Assembly: GCA_965662545.1 (NCBI GenBank)
Contig: CBFIHZ010000017.1
Coordinates: 17,902 to 81,901 of the forward strand
Length of the DNA: 64,000 nt
Direction of reading: 5' to 3'
Source: CPC320 sp002684375
GTDB taxonomy: Bacteria; Pseudomonadota; Alphaproteobacteria; Rhodobacterales; Rhodobacteraceae
Shown: positions 7,966 through 16,759 of the stretch, piece after piece
How the letters are laid out: each line of letters opens with the position of its first letter
Numbering within the stretch: position 1 is the stretch's first letter
Notes under the pieces: model-generated
What the model was told of the DNA's origin: nothing
Database searches by the model: none
Seen by the model: only the letters and a program-made list of their open reading frames with translations
Program-made: the position numbers and the translations under genes

Positions 7966-9906
7966 TCACTTTGTGTTTAGGCTTTGGGCCAGACGCATCA
8001 GCGTTACTGCCGCGGCGCGATAGCCAAATTGATCGGCACCGCGCGCATTGTCAGCCAGGTCAATGGCCGCATTCCACCCCCAATTACCCAGATAGCGTGG
8101 ATCGCGCAAAAGCTGGCCAAAGCCGGCGATCGCCGCAGCAAACCGCAAATCATCATCGTCACCGATATTGTCTTGGGTGATAGGGGTCTCAACGCGCTGG
8201 CTCTGTGTGCTGCCCGGTTGTTTATAGCGCAATGCGACAAATCCGATTTCTCCGGGTGTCATAGTGTCTTGCCGGTTGCCATAGCGCAGTGGCGAGGTCA
8301 GCCGCGCCGGCGAGCCGACCGGTGTGACCTCATACAGCGCGGTCACCTGATGGCCAGCACCGATATCGCCGGCATCCACTTTGTCATTGTTGAAATCTTC
8401 ACGTTTCAGCGCCCGGGTTTCATAGCCAATCAGGCGGTATTCGGAAATCTTGGCCGGATTGAATTCGACCTGAATTTTAACATCATTGGCGATGGGGAAA
8501 AGCGCCCCGGTTAGTTGGTCGTTCAATACCTTTTGTGCCTCGGACAGAGTATCGATATATGCTGCCTGTCCATTGCCGTTCTGGGCCAAAGTCTGCAGCG
8601 TTGCATCGTTGAGATTGCCACGACCAAACCCCAGAACTGATAGGTAAATGCCGCTGTCACGCTGTTGGGCGATATAGTCTTTCAATTGCTTGGAATCTGA
8701 CAGGCCAAGATTGAAATCCCCGTCGGTGGCCAGAATAATGCGCGTCACCTCTTGGGCAGTCGCCATCTGTGAGGCGGTTCTATAGGCCAGTTGTAACCCA
8801 GCCTGCCCATGCGTGGATCCTCCGGCCTGCAGCCGCGCAAGCGCACCGAGAATACTGGTTTTTTCGGCCGCGGATGTCGGTTCCAAGACCTGACCTGCAT
8901 TGCCGGCATAGGTGACAATTGCAATCTCGTCTGTGACGCGAAGCTGACCCAGCATCAAGCGAAAACTCTGTATGAGCAACGGCAACTTGTCGGGTTGGTC
9001 CATCGAACCCGATGTGTCAATTAGAAATACCAAGTTAAGGGGGGGACGTTGATCTGTTTCGGGCATCTTGCCTTGTAACGCAATTCGGACGAGCTGTGTC
9101 TCTGCATTCCACGGTGTCTGGGTCACCGTCACATCGGTGTGGAACGCCGCATCGCCACCGGGGTGCTCATCAGGGTCGGTATAGTCATACTGGAAGTAAT
9201 TGATCATCTCTTCGATCCTTACTGCTTCTTTTGGAGGCAGTTGGCCTGCCTGTAGCGCTGATCGAATATAGGCGTAAGCGGCCGTATCCACGTCCACCGA
9301 AAAAGTCGAGACCGGGTGTTCGACGGTCACCCTGAGTGGGTTTTGCGGTGCCGTTGCAAAGACATCACCGCTGGGGTTTGATTTGAGCTCCAGAGGACGA
9401 ATATCCCGAGTTTCCTGCAACAAGCGACTTCTCATGCTCGCGGCAGGGCGTGAGAGAGGCATAATATGATCGCTGTCGACCCCGGCCTCGCTCAATTCTA
9501 ACTTCTGCATGTCTGATGCTATTATTGTGTCTGTCTTGGTAGATGTATTCGGGGCTGTTTCGGGGCTGCTTTGCACCATGGCGTGCGGATCAATGACGGG
9601 ATTGGTATGTTTTTGGTCGCCAAACTGCGCGGAAATTTCGGGAAATACGGCGATCAGGCCCGCACAGGCCAGCGCCGTTGCAGTGCCCAGAGCCATCCGG
9701 TTAGAGAGCATCGACATCATTTTTTTCACTCCTTTAAAATGTCCGTCATCGGACTGTCTAAAGGTATGACGGTGCGGCTTCGTAGTTTCTTGGAGCCGCT
9801 CAAAGTTTTTTTCAGCCAGCATCAAATGTTCGGCTTTGCGCGCGGCCTCTGGTGTCGGGGTTGTGGCTTGCAGGGCCTGTTTGAGATCGTTCAGATCGTC
9901 GCTCAT
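7966..9906 (-). CDS. YfbK-like von Willebrand factor A domain protein with N-terminal cytoplasmic segment
   Basis: Start set at the ATG at 9906, which overlaps the upstream sigma-factor stop as ATGA; the frame is open 20 codons further up but inside the sigma gene. This gives 646 aa. Residues 1 to about 65 are charged and helical, a single transmembrane helix lies at about 71-88, then a linker, the vWF_A-type region around 197-260 (STFSVDVDTAAYAYIR), a VWA domain with MIDAS DTSGS at 297-301, and a DUF3520-like C-terminus. The topology suggests an extracytoplasmic metal-ion-binding adhesion-like domain tethered to a cytoplasmic tail that could hold the partner sigma factor (inference). Confidence 0.82.
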   Translation of the reverse strand: MSDDLNDLKQALQATTPTPEAARKAEHLMLAEKNFERLQETTKPHRHTFRQSDDGHFKGVKKMMSMLSNRMALGTATALACAGLIAVFPEISAQFGDQKHTNPVIDPHAMVQSSPETAPNTSTKTDTIIASDMQKLELSEAGVDSDHIMPLSRPAASMRSRLLQETRDIRPLELKSNPSGDVFATAPQNPLRVTVEHPVSTFSVDVDTAAYAYIRSALQAGQLPPKEAVRIEEMINYFQYDYTDPDEHPGGDAAFHTDVTVTQTPWNAETQLVRIALQGKMPETDQRPPLNLVFLIDTSGSMDQPDKLPLLIQSFRLMLGQLRVTDEIAIVTYAGNAGQVLEPTSAAEKTSILGALARLQAGGSTHGQAGLQLAYRTASQMATAQEVTRIILATDGDFNLGLSDSKQLKDYIAQQRDSGIYLSVLGFGRGNLNDATLQTLAQNGNGQAAYIDTLSEAQKVLNDQLTGALFPIANDVKIQVEFNPAKISEYRLIGYETRALKREDFNNDKVDAGDIGAGHQVTALYEVTPVGSPARLTSPLRYGNRQDTMTPGEIGFVALRYKQPGSTQSQRVETPITQDNIGDDDDLRFAAAIAGFGQLLRDPRYLGNWGWNAAIDLADNARGADQFGYRAAAVTLMRLAQSLNTK

Positions 9907-10448
9907 AACGTCTGCTCCTGTGCTTTCAGTGCGCGCAACTGGGATTTGGCTTGCGAGACCCGCCAACTGATGGTGCCTTGTGAAACCCCAAGAATTTGTC
10001 CGGCCTCTTGGTGGGTGACATCATCCAATACCAGCGCCAGCGTATCGCGAATTTCTGGTGACAGGCTCTGCATGGCAGTGATCAACCAATCGGTCAGAGC
10101 GGCCGCTTCGTGGTTTTCAGCCTGCCGGGCCAGTTCCCAATCGCCCCAGTCAAGCGCAGCCTTGCCTTGACGGGCGGCGCGGCGTCTACGATCATGGGCT
10201 GCGTTCACAATCACCCGGTAGATCCAAGTGGAAAACCGCGCCTTTGCCTGATACGTTTGCAGCTTTTTTGGTAGGTTTGCGCAGATGTCCTGGGTCAGAT
10301 CTTCGGCTTCTGTGCGGTTTCCGGTCAGGCGAAACGCCAGGCCGAATATGCGGTCGTAACAGCGCTCTAACAGGCTGCAAAAAGCCTGACGGTCGCCGGC
10401 GGCGGCAGACTGTGCAAGGTCTTCGTCGGTCATATTCATACGCATCAC
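9903..10448 (-). CDS. ECF-type RNA polymerase sigma factor
   Basis: A 181-aa sigma-70 family protein with only regions 2 and 4. Region 2 shows DRIFGLAFRLTGNRTEAEDLTQDI and FSTWIYRVIVNAAHDRRRR; region 4 shows LSPEIRDTLALVLDDVTHQEAGQILGVSQGTISWRVSQAKSQLR with a helix-turn-helix. The stop overlaps the VWA gene start by 4 nt, indicating translational coupling. No separate anti-sigma gene is seen, so the VWA membrane protein may play that role (inference). Target promoters were not identified. Confidence 0.9.
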   Translation of the reverse strand: MMRMNMTDEDLAQSAAAGDRQAFCSLLERCYDRIFGLAFRLTGNRTEAEDLTQDICANLPKKLQTYQAKARFSTWIYRVIVNAAHDRRRRAARQGKAALDWGDWELARQAENHEAAALTDWLITAMQSLSPEIRDTLALVLDDVTHQEAGQILGVSQGTISWRVSQAKSQLRALKAQEQTL

Positions 10449-10579
10449 CTGAATTAGACGCGTGGACCCGGCCTGTTCTTGGCACGGGTTTAAAATTTTT
10501 TTTGACCATTGCGGTCAAAATCTGGGTATCACGCCGGATCAGGGCCATCCCGATCCGGCAAAAATCATGAAAGATGCCG

Positions 10580-10599
10580 GTCGGTGTGTTTAAACCGAC
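10580..10599 (-). terminator. Weak hairpin at the end of the aldehyde dehydrogenase gene
   Basis: The arms GTCGGT and ACCGAC (6 bp) with an 8-nt loop overlap the stop codon at 10590. On the minus strand the stem is followed by only a short T run (CATCTTTC), so terminator function is doubtful. Confidence 0.3.
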
Positions 10600-12068
10600 A
10601 TGCAGATATATTTCATTTCAAGGTAATCTTCGATGCCGTGGTGGCTGCCTTCCCGGCCCAATCCGGATTGCTTGATGCCGCCAAACGGGGCCACTTCGGT
10701 TGAAATGATACCCGTGTTTACGCCGACAATGCCATATTCCAACGCCTCGGCAACCTTGTAGACCCGCGATAAATCCTTTGCATAAAAATAGCTGGCCAAG
10801 CCGAATATTGTGTCGTTTGCTAACGCGATGACCTCGTCTTCATCTTCAAACTTAAACAGAGGTGCGAAAGGACCAAAGGTCTCTTCCGTCGAGACGGCCA
10901 TATCGCGGGTCGCCCCGGTGATGATCGTTGGCGCCAGGAAATGGCCGGGTCCTTGATGGGCCTCACCCCCTAAAATGACCTGACCGCCTTTTGTGGTGGC
11001 ATCGGTGATATGTTCCTGCACCTTGATCATTGCATCGGCATTGATCAGCGGTCCCAGCGCAGTGCCGGCCTCAAGCCCGTCGCCGACCTTCATTTTGCCA
11101 ACGGCTGCGGCGAGTTTTTCAGCAAAGGCATCATAGACGCCGGATTGCACGTAGATCCGGTTGGCGCAAACGCAGGTTTGGCCATTGTTGCGAAACTTGC
11201 ACATGATCGCACCTTCAACGGCGGCATCAAGATCTGCATCATCAAATACGATAAAAGGGGCGTTGCCTCCCAGCTCCATTGAGCATTTCATTACTTGGTC
11301 GGCGGCCTGGCGAAGCAGGATGCGGCCGATTTCAGTCGATCCGGTGAAAGTCAGTTTGCGCACGATTGGATTTTCACAAAATTCTTTGCCGATCGCAGAG
11401 GACTTGGTAGAGGGGATGATCGAAAGCACGCCTTTAGGGAGGCCGGCGCGGTCGGCCAAAACCCCCATGACCAAAGCCGATAGTGGTGTCTCTGCGGCAG
11501 GTCGCGCAACAAAGGCACAGCCTGCGGCCAGGGCCGGGGCGGCTTTGCGGGTGATCATCGCGTTGGGGAAGTTCCAAGGGGTGATCGAGGCGGCAACCCC
11601 GATGGGTTGTTTGATCACAGTGATCCGTTTGTCGGGCTGATGGCCGGGAATGGTCTCGCCATAAATCCGCTTGGCCTCTTCGGCGAAAAATTCGATAAAG
11701 GAGGCTCCATAGCCAATTTCGCCCTTGGACTCAGCCAGCGGTTTGCCTTGTTCTGCGGTCAGGATGGTGGCGAGATCATCAGCGTTTTCCATCATAAGAT
11801 CATACCAACGACGCAGGATATTTGCGCGTTCCTTGCCGGTGCGGGCGGCCCAAGATCTTTGGGCAATTTCGGCTTTTGCGATTGCATCGGCGGTTTGCGC
11901 CCGAGTGAAATCTGCGACATTGGCCACCACGTCACCGCGGGCCGGGTTGCGCACGGGAAAGGTTGCGCCACCTTCACCATCTACCCATTCGCCGGCCAAA
12001 TAGCCCTGAGTGGCAAGCAGACTGGGGTCTTTTAATAGCGACTGTAAATTTGTCATGTCATCTAACAT
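10590..12068 (-). CDS. gabD: NAD(P)+-dependent succinate-semialdehyde dehydrogenase family protein
   Basis: A 492-aa aldehyde dehydrogenase counted from the ATG at 12068, chosen because AGGAG lies 7 nt upstream; an in-frame ATG at 12056 is also possible and the frame is open to 12095. Seen: ITPWNFPNAMITRK (cofactor side), FTGSTEIGR, the general-base Glu in MELGGNAPFIVFDDADLD, and the catalytic Cys in NNGQTCVCANR. The whole chain reads like GabD, which converts succinate semialdehyde to succinate. No gabT-like gene is adjacent, so the exact substrate is inferred. Confidence 0.87.
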   Translation of the reverse strand: MLDDMTNLQSLLKDPSLLATQGYLAGEWVDGEGGATFPVRNPARGDVVANVADFTRAQTADAIAKAEIAQRSWAARTGKERANILRRWYDLMMENADDLATILTAEQGKPLAESKGEIGYGASFIEFFAEEAKRIYGETIPGHQPDKRITVIKQPIGVAASITPWNFPNAMITRKAAPALAAGCAFVARPAAETPLSALVMGVLADRAGLPKGVLSIIPSTKSSAIGKEFCENPIVRKLTFTGSTEIGRILLRQAADQVMKCSMELGGNAPFIVFDDADLDAAVEGAIMCKFRNNGQTCVCANRIYVQSGVYDAFAEKLAAAVGKMKVGDGLEAGTALGPLINADAMIKVQEHITDATTKGGQVILGGEAHQGPGHFLAPTIITGATRDMAVSTEETFGPFAPLFKFEDEDEVIALANDTIFGLASYFYAKDLSRVYKVAEALEYGIVGVNTGIISTEVAPFGGIKQSGLGREGSHHGIEDYLEMKYICMSV

Positions 12069-12149
12069 CACGGCACTCCTGAAAAATGTTCTCATTATGT
12101 CATTTCAAGTCTACATATAATTGTCCAGCTTTGAAAAGGAACCAGGCCT

Positions 12150-12974
12150 ATGGATTTTGATGACGCATACGCAAATGCAGCCTATATTCCCGGTGCTGCT
12201 GCCTATCCGGAACGCTGGCGACAAAATGCGGCGGAATTTCGCGACGGGCTGCTATCCGCCGGACAGGCAGAATTGGATATAACCTATGGTCAAAGCACGA
12301 GATCCCGTCTCGATCTTTTCTTACCGGACAAGGCACCGCGGGGCCTGCTGATATTTGTGCACGGCGGCTATTGGCTAAAATTTGACAAATCATACTGGTC
12401 GCATCTGGCGGCTGGGCCGCTGCATCACGGATGGGCGGTGGCGATGCCGTCCTATGATCTGTGCCCCGAGGTGACGATTGCCCAGATTACCCGGCAAATT
12501 GTCCAGGCTATAATTTGTGCGGCAGGGCGTGTTGACGGTGGGCTTGTGCTCAGTGGGCATTCGGCGGGGGGTCATCTGGTGGCACGGATGCTGGCACCCG
12601 GCATGCTGCCCAACGCTGTGATGCAACGGGTGCAACGGGTGGTGCCGATCTCGCCGGTGGCGGATCTGCGGCCTTTGCTGCAAACCGCGATGAACGCCCA
12701 GTTTGGTATGGATGCGGCTCAGGCTGCTGCTGAAAGTCCGGTTTTGCAACAGGCCCCAAAGCTGCCAGTGACCGTTTGGGTCGGCGCAGAGGAGCGGCCT
12801 GTTTTTCTGGATCAGGCGCGCTGGTTGGTCGAGGCGTGGCAGGCTGATCCGGAGAGGCCTGATCTTGAGCAGACCGATGTGGGGCATGTGGTCAGCCCGG
12901 GCCAGCATCATTTCAATGTGATCGAGGATATGGCCCACGCTCAGTCTGCTCTGACCACGGCGCTTTTGGCCTAG
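12150..12974 (+). CDS. Alpha/beta hydrolase, arylformamidase (KynB)-like
   Basis: A 274-aa cytoplasmic hydrolase. The oxyanion-hole segment HGGYW is at residues 71-75 and the nucleophile elbow GHSAGG at 136-141 with Ser138. A late Asp, and His in the C-terminal GQHHFNVIEDM segment, complete a likely triad. HGGYW plus GHSAGGHL is the pattern of bacterial N-formylkynurenine-type formamidases and related esterases. Neighbours do not include kynurenine-pathway genes, so the substrate is open. It is divergent from the aldehyde dehydrogenase (81 bp). Confidence 0.78.
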   Translation: MDFDDAYANAAYIPGAAAYPERWRQNAAEFRDGLLSAGQAELDITYGQSTRSRLDLFLPDKAPRGLLIFVHGGYWLKFDKSYWSHLAAGPLHHGWAVAMPSYDLCPEVTIAQITRQIVQAIICAAGRVDGGLVLSGHSAGGHLVARMLAPGMLPNAVMQRVQRVVPISPVADLRPLLQTAMNAQFGMDAAQAAAESPVLQQAPKLPVTVWVGAEERPVFLDQARWLVEAWQADPERPDLEQTDVGHVVSPGQHHFNVIEDMAHAQSALTTALLA

Positions 12975-13109
12975 GCTTAGAATAGACTTGCCATATGGTG
13001 TGTCTTAGTCGATGACTGCGGGGGGTTCGGCGATGGCGTCGCTGAATATCTGCACATTTTGCCCCGCTCCGTCCTGAACGCCGGGACCTTTCTGTAAAGG
13101 AGGGTCGAC

Positions 13110-14318
13110 ATGACAATGCGTCCTGATATGTATCAATTCCACAATGGAGAGAAGGCCTGTTTGCCGTTCTCTGACACCGAGTATGAGGCGCGTTTGTCGT
13201 TGCTTCGTGCCACAATGCGGCAGGTTGGTTGCACCGCCGCTGTTCTGACCTCTATGCATAATATCGCCTATTATGCGGGGTTCCTTTATTGCGCCTTTGG
13301 TCGCCCTTATGCGCTGGTTGTGACAGCCGAACAATCGGTCACAATTTCGGCGGGCATCGATGCCGGTCAACCCTGGCGCCGGTGCTATGGGGATAATCTC
13401 ACCTATAGCGACTGGAAGCGGGACAACTTTTGGCGCGCCATTCATCATGTTACCGGCGCTGGACAGGTGATTGGCTATGAGGCGGATCATTTGGTGGTGG
13501 CGCAGCGCGCCAAGCTGGAGGCGTTTCTAAAACCTGAGCGGACCGTTGATCTGGCACCGGCCACGATGGGTCAAAGGCTGCATAAATCAGCGGCTGAAAT
13601 TGCGCTGATTCGCCAAGGCGCACAAGTGGCTGATATTGGGGGCTATGCCATCCGGGATGCCATTCGCGAGGGGGCCCGCGAAATGGAAGTTGCGATGATC
13701 GGTCGCAATGCAATGGAGACCGAGATTGCCCGCCGATTTCCAATGGCGGAATACCGCGATACCTGGGTGTGGTTCCAATCGGGCCTCAATACCGACGGGG
13801 CGCATAATCCGGTGACGGGACGCAGGCTGATGCGCGGCGACATCCTGTCGTTGAATACCTTTCCGATGATCAATGGCTATTACACTGCGCTTGAGCGCAC
13901 GCTGTTTGTGCAAGAGGTTGATCGCGAAAGTTTACGCCTGTGGCAGGCCAATGTGGCGGCGCATGAGCTGGGAATGACGCTGTTGCGACCCGGCACCACC
14001 TGTGCCGCAATCACCGCGCAACTGAACCAGTTTTTCGAACAAGAGGGTCTGTTGCAATATCGTAGCTTTGGCTATGGGCATTCGTTTGGGGTGCTGTCGC
14101 ATTATTATGGCCGTGAGGCGGGGTTGGAATTGCGTGAGGATATCGAGACAGTGATAACCCCCGGTATGGTGATTTCAATGGAGCCGATGCTGACCTTGCC
14201 GCAAGGCATGCCCGGTGCCGGTGGATACCGCGAGCATGATATTTTATTGATCACCGACACGGGCAACGAGCGACTGACCGGATATCCCTATGGGCCAGAT
14301 TTTAATATCGTTGGTTAA
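13110..14318 (+). CDS. Creatinase (creatine amidinohydrolase)
   Basis: A 402-aa pita-bread (M24) fold enzyme that hydrolyses creatine to sarcosine and urea. The sequence follows Pseudomonas-type creatinase almost throughout: NGEKACLPFSDTEYEARL, the segment FLYCAFGRPYALVVTAEQ, SAGIDAGQPWRR, TWVWFQSGLNTDGAHNPVT, FGYGHSFGVLSHYYGREAG and SMEPMLTLPQGMPGAGGYRE. Length is typical. GGAGGG 5 nt before the ATG fixes the start. No sarcosine oxidase or urease genes are in the window, so the rest of the pathway must lie elsewhere. Confidence 0.93.
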   Translation: MTMRPDMYQFHNGEKACLPFSDTEYEARLSLLRATMRQVGCTAAVLTSMHNIAYYAGFLYCAFGRPYALVVTAEQSVTISAGIDAGQPWRRCYGDNLTYSDWKRDNFWRAIHHVTGAGQVIGYEADHLVVAQRAKLEAFLKPERTVDLAPATMGQRLHKSAAEIALIRQGAQVADIGGYAIRDAIREGAREMEVAMIGRNAMETEIARRFPMAEYRDTWVWFQSGLNTDGAHNPVTGRRLMRGDILSLNTFPMINGYYTALERTLFVQEVDRESLRLWQANVAAHELGMTLLRPGTTCAAITAQLNQFFEQEGLLQYRSFGYGHSFGVLSHYYGREAGLELREDIETVITPGMVISMEPMLTLPQGMPGAGGYREHDILLITDTGNERLTGYPYGPDFNIVG

Positions 14319-14419
14319 CCCGCCAAATGCGCGCGCGCCCTCTCCGGTGCGCGGGCTTTCTGGGTTGTTTGATCGCCAAGGGCTGCATATGATTGCGTTA
14401 GGTTGTTTGCAGGATTAAT

Positions 14420-15073
14420 ATGACATATTTTATTTGGACGTTTAGACTGGTTTTTATATCGCTGGTACTTGGATTTTTGCACTATACACTGCCGCAGCAC
14501 GATATTGTGCGGATCACTGGGACCGATATCATTCGACGTGATTTTGGTGGGTTCAACCAAATTTTTTATGCGGATAATCAAAATGGTGATGAGACTGTGC
14601 AAAGCCGTGATCTTCGGTTGATCAGTGCGGTGCGAACTGACGGCAGTGTCAGTGTCTACCGCAACGAAGATACTGGCTGGGGATGGCCACCTTATTTCAA
14701 GTTTGGCACCTCAAATATACAGGCGCAGGCAACGGACCTGATCTCGACCAAAAATGCCGAGACGATGACATGGGTTTTATTGCGTCACTATGGCTGGCGT
14801 TCAGAGCTGTTGTCGATCTATCCAAATGTGGTGCGGATGCGGGTGATTGAAGATCCCGAAATGCGGGTGGTTCCCTGGCAAAATATCTTGACCTTGATCG
14901 GTTTTTTTGGCGTTTTCTGGATGATCAGGGTGCGCTGGCTGCGGTTTTGGGTCGCGCGGGTAGACCCCATGCTTGAGAATGTGACAGACACTCTTGAAGA
15001 GGCCGAAACGGGTGTTCGGGCACGCGCTGGGCGTCTTGCGGGGCGGCTGCGCCGGTTGTTCAAGGCAGATTGA
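14420..15073 (+). CDS. DUF1523 family membrane protein
   Basis: A 217-aa protein of the Rhodobacterales DUF1523 family, recognised by LHYTLPQHDIVRITGTD near the N-terminus. One transmembrane helix lies at about residues 8-22 and a second at about 155-172 (TLIGFFGVFWMIRV), so the middle part (about 25-150) is probably periplasmic and the Arg-rich C-terminus cytoplasmic. Function unknown. It stands alone between creatinase and soeC, convergent with the latter. Confidence 0.8.
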   Translation: MTYFIWTFRLVFISLVLGFLHYTLPQHDIVRITGTDIIRRDFGGFNQIFYADNQNGDETVQSRDLRLISAVRTDGSVSVYRNEDTGWGWPPYFKFGTSNIQAQATDLISTKNAETMTWVLLRHYGWRSELLSIYPNVVRMRVIEDPEMRVVPWQNILTLIGFFGVFWMIRVRWLRFWVARVDPMLENVTDTLEEAETGVRARAGRLAGRLRRLFKAD

Positions 15074-15137
15074 GCTATACCGTAAATCTGGGGTCTGCGG
15101 GCGGTGGGCCGCCCACAGACATATCGCCCGTTGGATG

Positions 15138-16013
15138 CTAACGCTTGCCGTAATAAAGCCCAACGACATGTTCTGCTTGCGCGAAAAACAACCAACGCGA
15201 TACGCAGACGCCGGCCAGATGTGCGGCGGCTGCTAAAAACAGCGCCAGGACATAGTTAAACGGGCTCATAATCAGTATAACCGGTGCGAGTACCATCAAG
15301 CCCAAGGCGATAATCCGCAGTTTTGCTGCGTGTTTGCGTCCAACAACGTGTATAAATTCGCTCATCAGATAATTGGTTCCGGTATGGGGCGGCTCGAAGG
15401 CCCGTACCGAACCAATATGGCCAAGACCCGTGGCGCTTTCTATGGTGGTGCCCGAACGTTTAAGGCGGGTATCACCCACGACCCAATAGACGATCTGCAC
15501 ACAGCCTGCCGATCCCAGAAGGATAAGCGCCAGAAACCCCGCGCCTGCCAGGAGCGCCCCGCCTGCCAGTGATAGGCTGACAAATAGCACGGGTGTCAGT
15601 GGCATGTTCCAGCGCGGAACAGTTTTCAGCTGTGCATAGATCATCGAGGTGCAATAGACCGTCGCAAGCGATAGTGCCGCGCCGATTTGGCCCAAAATGG
15701 GCATGCGCAAATCTAAGAAAACCAGACCTGCGCCATAGATACCCATCACCACCAAAGCACCAACAGCGGCCCAGGCCTCGCGGCTAAGCCAGCTTGTTTG
15801 CCATTGGCTAAAGGCTTTCAGAGCCCGTTCCGGATGGCCCAGATGAAAGGTCGATGCCAGTAATCCGCCAACGGCCAGCAGATAGGCCACCGCGAAAAAA
15901 GCAAAGGCCAGCCAGCCCGTAACCAGTGGTAGGCCAAGTCCTAAAAAAGCCAAAAGCCCAAAGCCGATGCCGGATAGGGTGGTGAATAATATGACAGAAG
16001 GTGCCGGATGCAT
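15138..16013 (-). CDS. soeC: Membrane anchor of sulfite-oxidising enzyme, SoeC (DmsC/NrfD-like)
   Basis: A 291-aa integral membrane protein with about eight hydrophobic helices, resembling DmsC quinone-interacting anchors. Family-like segments: STFHLGHPERALKAFSQWQTSWLSRE near residue 60, and GTNYLMSEFIHVVGRKHA near 210-225. It is the last gene of the soeABC operon; its ATG overlaps the soeB stop (TGATG). In SoeABC the catalytic subunits face the cytoplasm and electrons pass to quinone (known for the Allochromatium enzyme). Confidence 0.85.
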   Translation of the reverse strand: MHPAPSVILFTTLSGIGFGLLAFLGLGLPLVTGWLAFAFFAVAYLLAVGGLLASTFHLGHPERALKAFSQWQTSWLSREAWAAVGALVVMGIYGAGLVFLDLRMPILGQIGAALSLATVYCTSMIYAQLKTVPRWNMPLTPVLFVSLSLAGGALLAGAGFLALILLGSAGCVQIVYWVVGDTRLKRSGTTIESATGLGHIGSVRAFEPPHTGTNYLMSEFIHVVGRKHAAKLRIIALGLMVLAPVILIMSPFNYVLALFLAAAAHLAGVCVSRWLFFAQAEHVVGLYYGKR

Positions 16014-16759
16014 CAGAGTTTCTCCAGTGTTTTATCAAGCCAGCCCAAAAACCCCTTGGGGTTTTCGGCAACAGGCGCGAGAAGGGGCGCGAGAATGTCG
16101 ATTTCATCCAACGTGTCTTTCGGCCGTGGCGGCAGGTATTTATTGATCGGTTTGGTGCCCAACTCGGGCATAAGATCCATTCCACCACGCTCGGCCACCA
16201 ACTGGCTGACCTCGCTGTCCTCATCGCCAAGATCGCCGAAATGCCGTGCCCCGGCCGGACAGGTCCGCACGCAGGATGGCACCCGGTCTTCTTCGGGCAG
16301 GTTCTCGTTGTAAATCCGGTCGACGCAAAGCGTGCATTTCTTCATCACACCTTCTGCTGCGTCCAACTCGCGTGCGCCGTAAGGGCAGGCCCAAGCGCAG
16401 AGCCCGCAGCCGATGCAATCGCTTTCATTGACCAGTACAATCCCGTCCTCGACGCGTTTGTAGCTTGCCCCTGTAGGGCAGACAGTCACGCAGGGGGCGT
16501 CGTCGCAATGCAGGCAGGATTTTGGGAAATGGATCAGCTGTGCTGCACCGATATCGGGCTGTACCTCATAGCTATGCACCCGGTTCAGGAAGGTGCCTGA
16601 GGCCTCTTTACTATAGGGATTTTGATCGCTGAGCGGCGCACCATAGTTCTCGGTGTTCCAGCCCTTGCAACTGATCACGCAAGCATGGCAGCCCACGCAG
16701 GTATCAAGATCGATTACAAGGCCCAGTTTTCGCTGGGTGGTTTCGGGGAGCTGTGTCAT
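16013..16759 (-). CDS. soeB: Iron-sulfur subunit of sulfite-oxidising enzyme, SoeB
   Basis: The start at 16759 overlaps the soeA stop as ATGA, with GGAAGG upstream, giving 248 aa; the frame is open 5 codons further up. Four 4Fe-4S motifs are visible: CVGCHACVISCKGWN near the N-terminus, CLHCDDAPCVTVCPTGA, CIGCGLCAWACPYGA, and CTLCVDRI paired with CVRTCPAGARHFGD. This is the DmsB/PsrB/NrfC ferredoxin type, an electron relay between the Mo subunit and the membrane anchor. Confidence 0.88.
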   Translation of the reverse strand: MTQLPETTQRKLGLVIDLDTCVGCHACVISCKGWNTENYGAPLSDQNPYSKEASGTFLNRVHSYEVQPDIGAAQLIHFPKSCLHCDDAPCVTVCPTGASYKRVEDGIVLVNESDCIGCGLCAWACPYGARELDAAEGVMKKCTLCVDRIYNENLPEEDRVPSCVRTCPAGARHFGDLGDEDSEVSQLVAERGGMDLMPELGTKPINKYLPPRPKDTLDEIDILAPLLAPVAENPKGFLGWLDKTLEKL

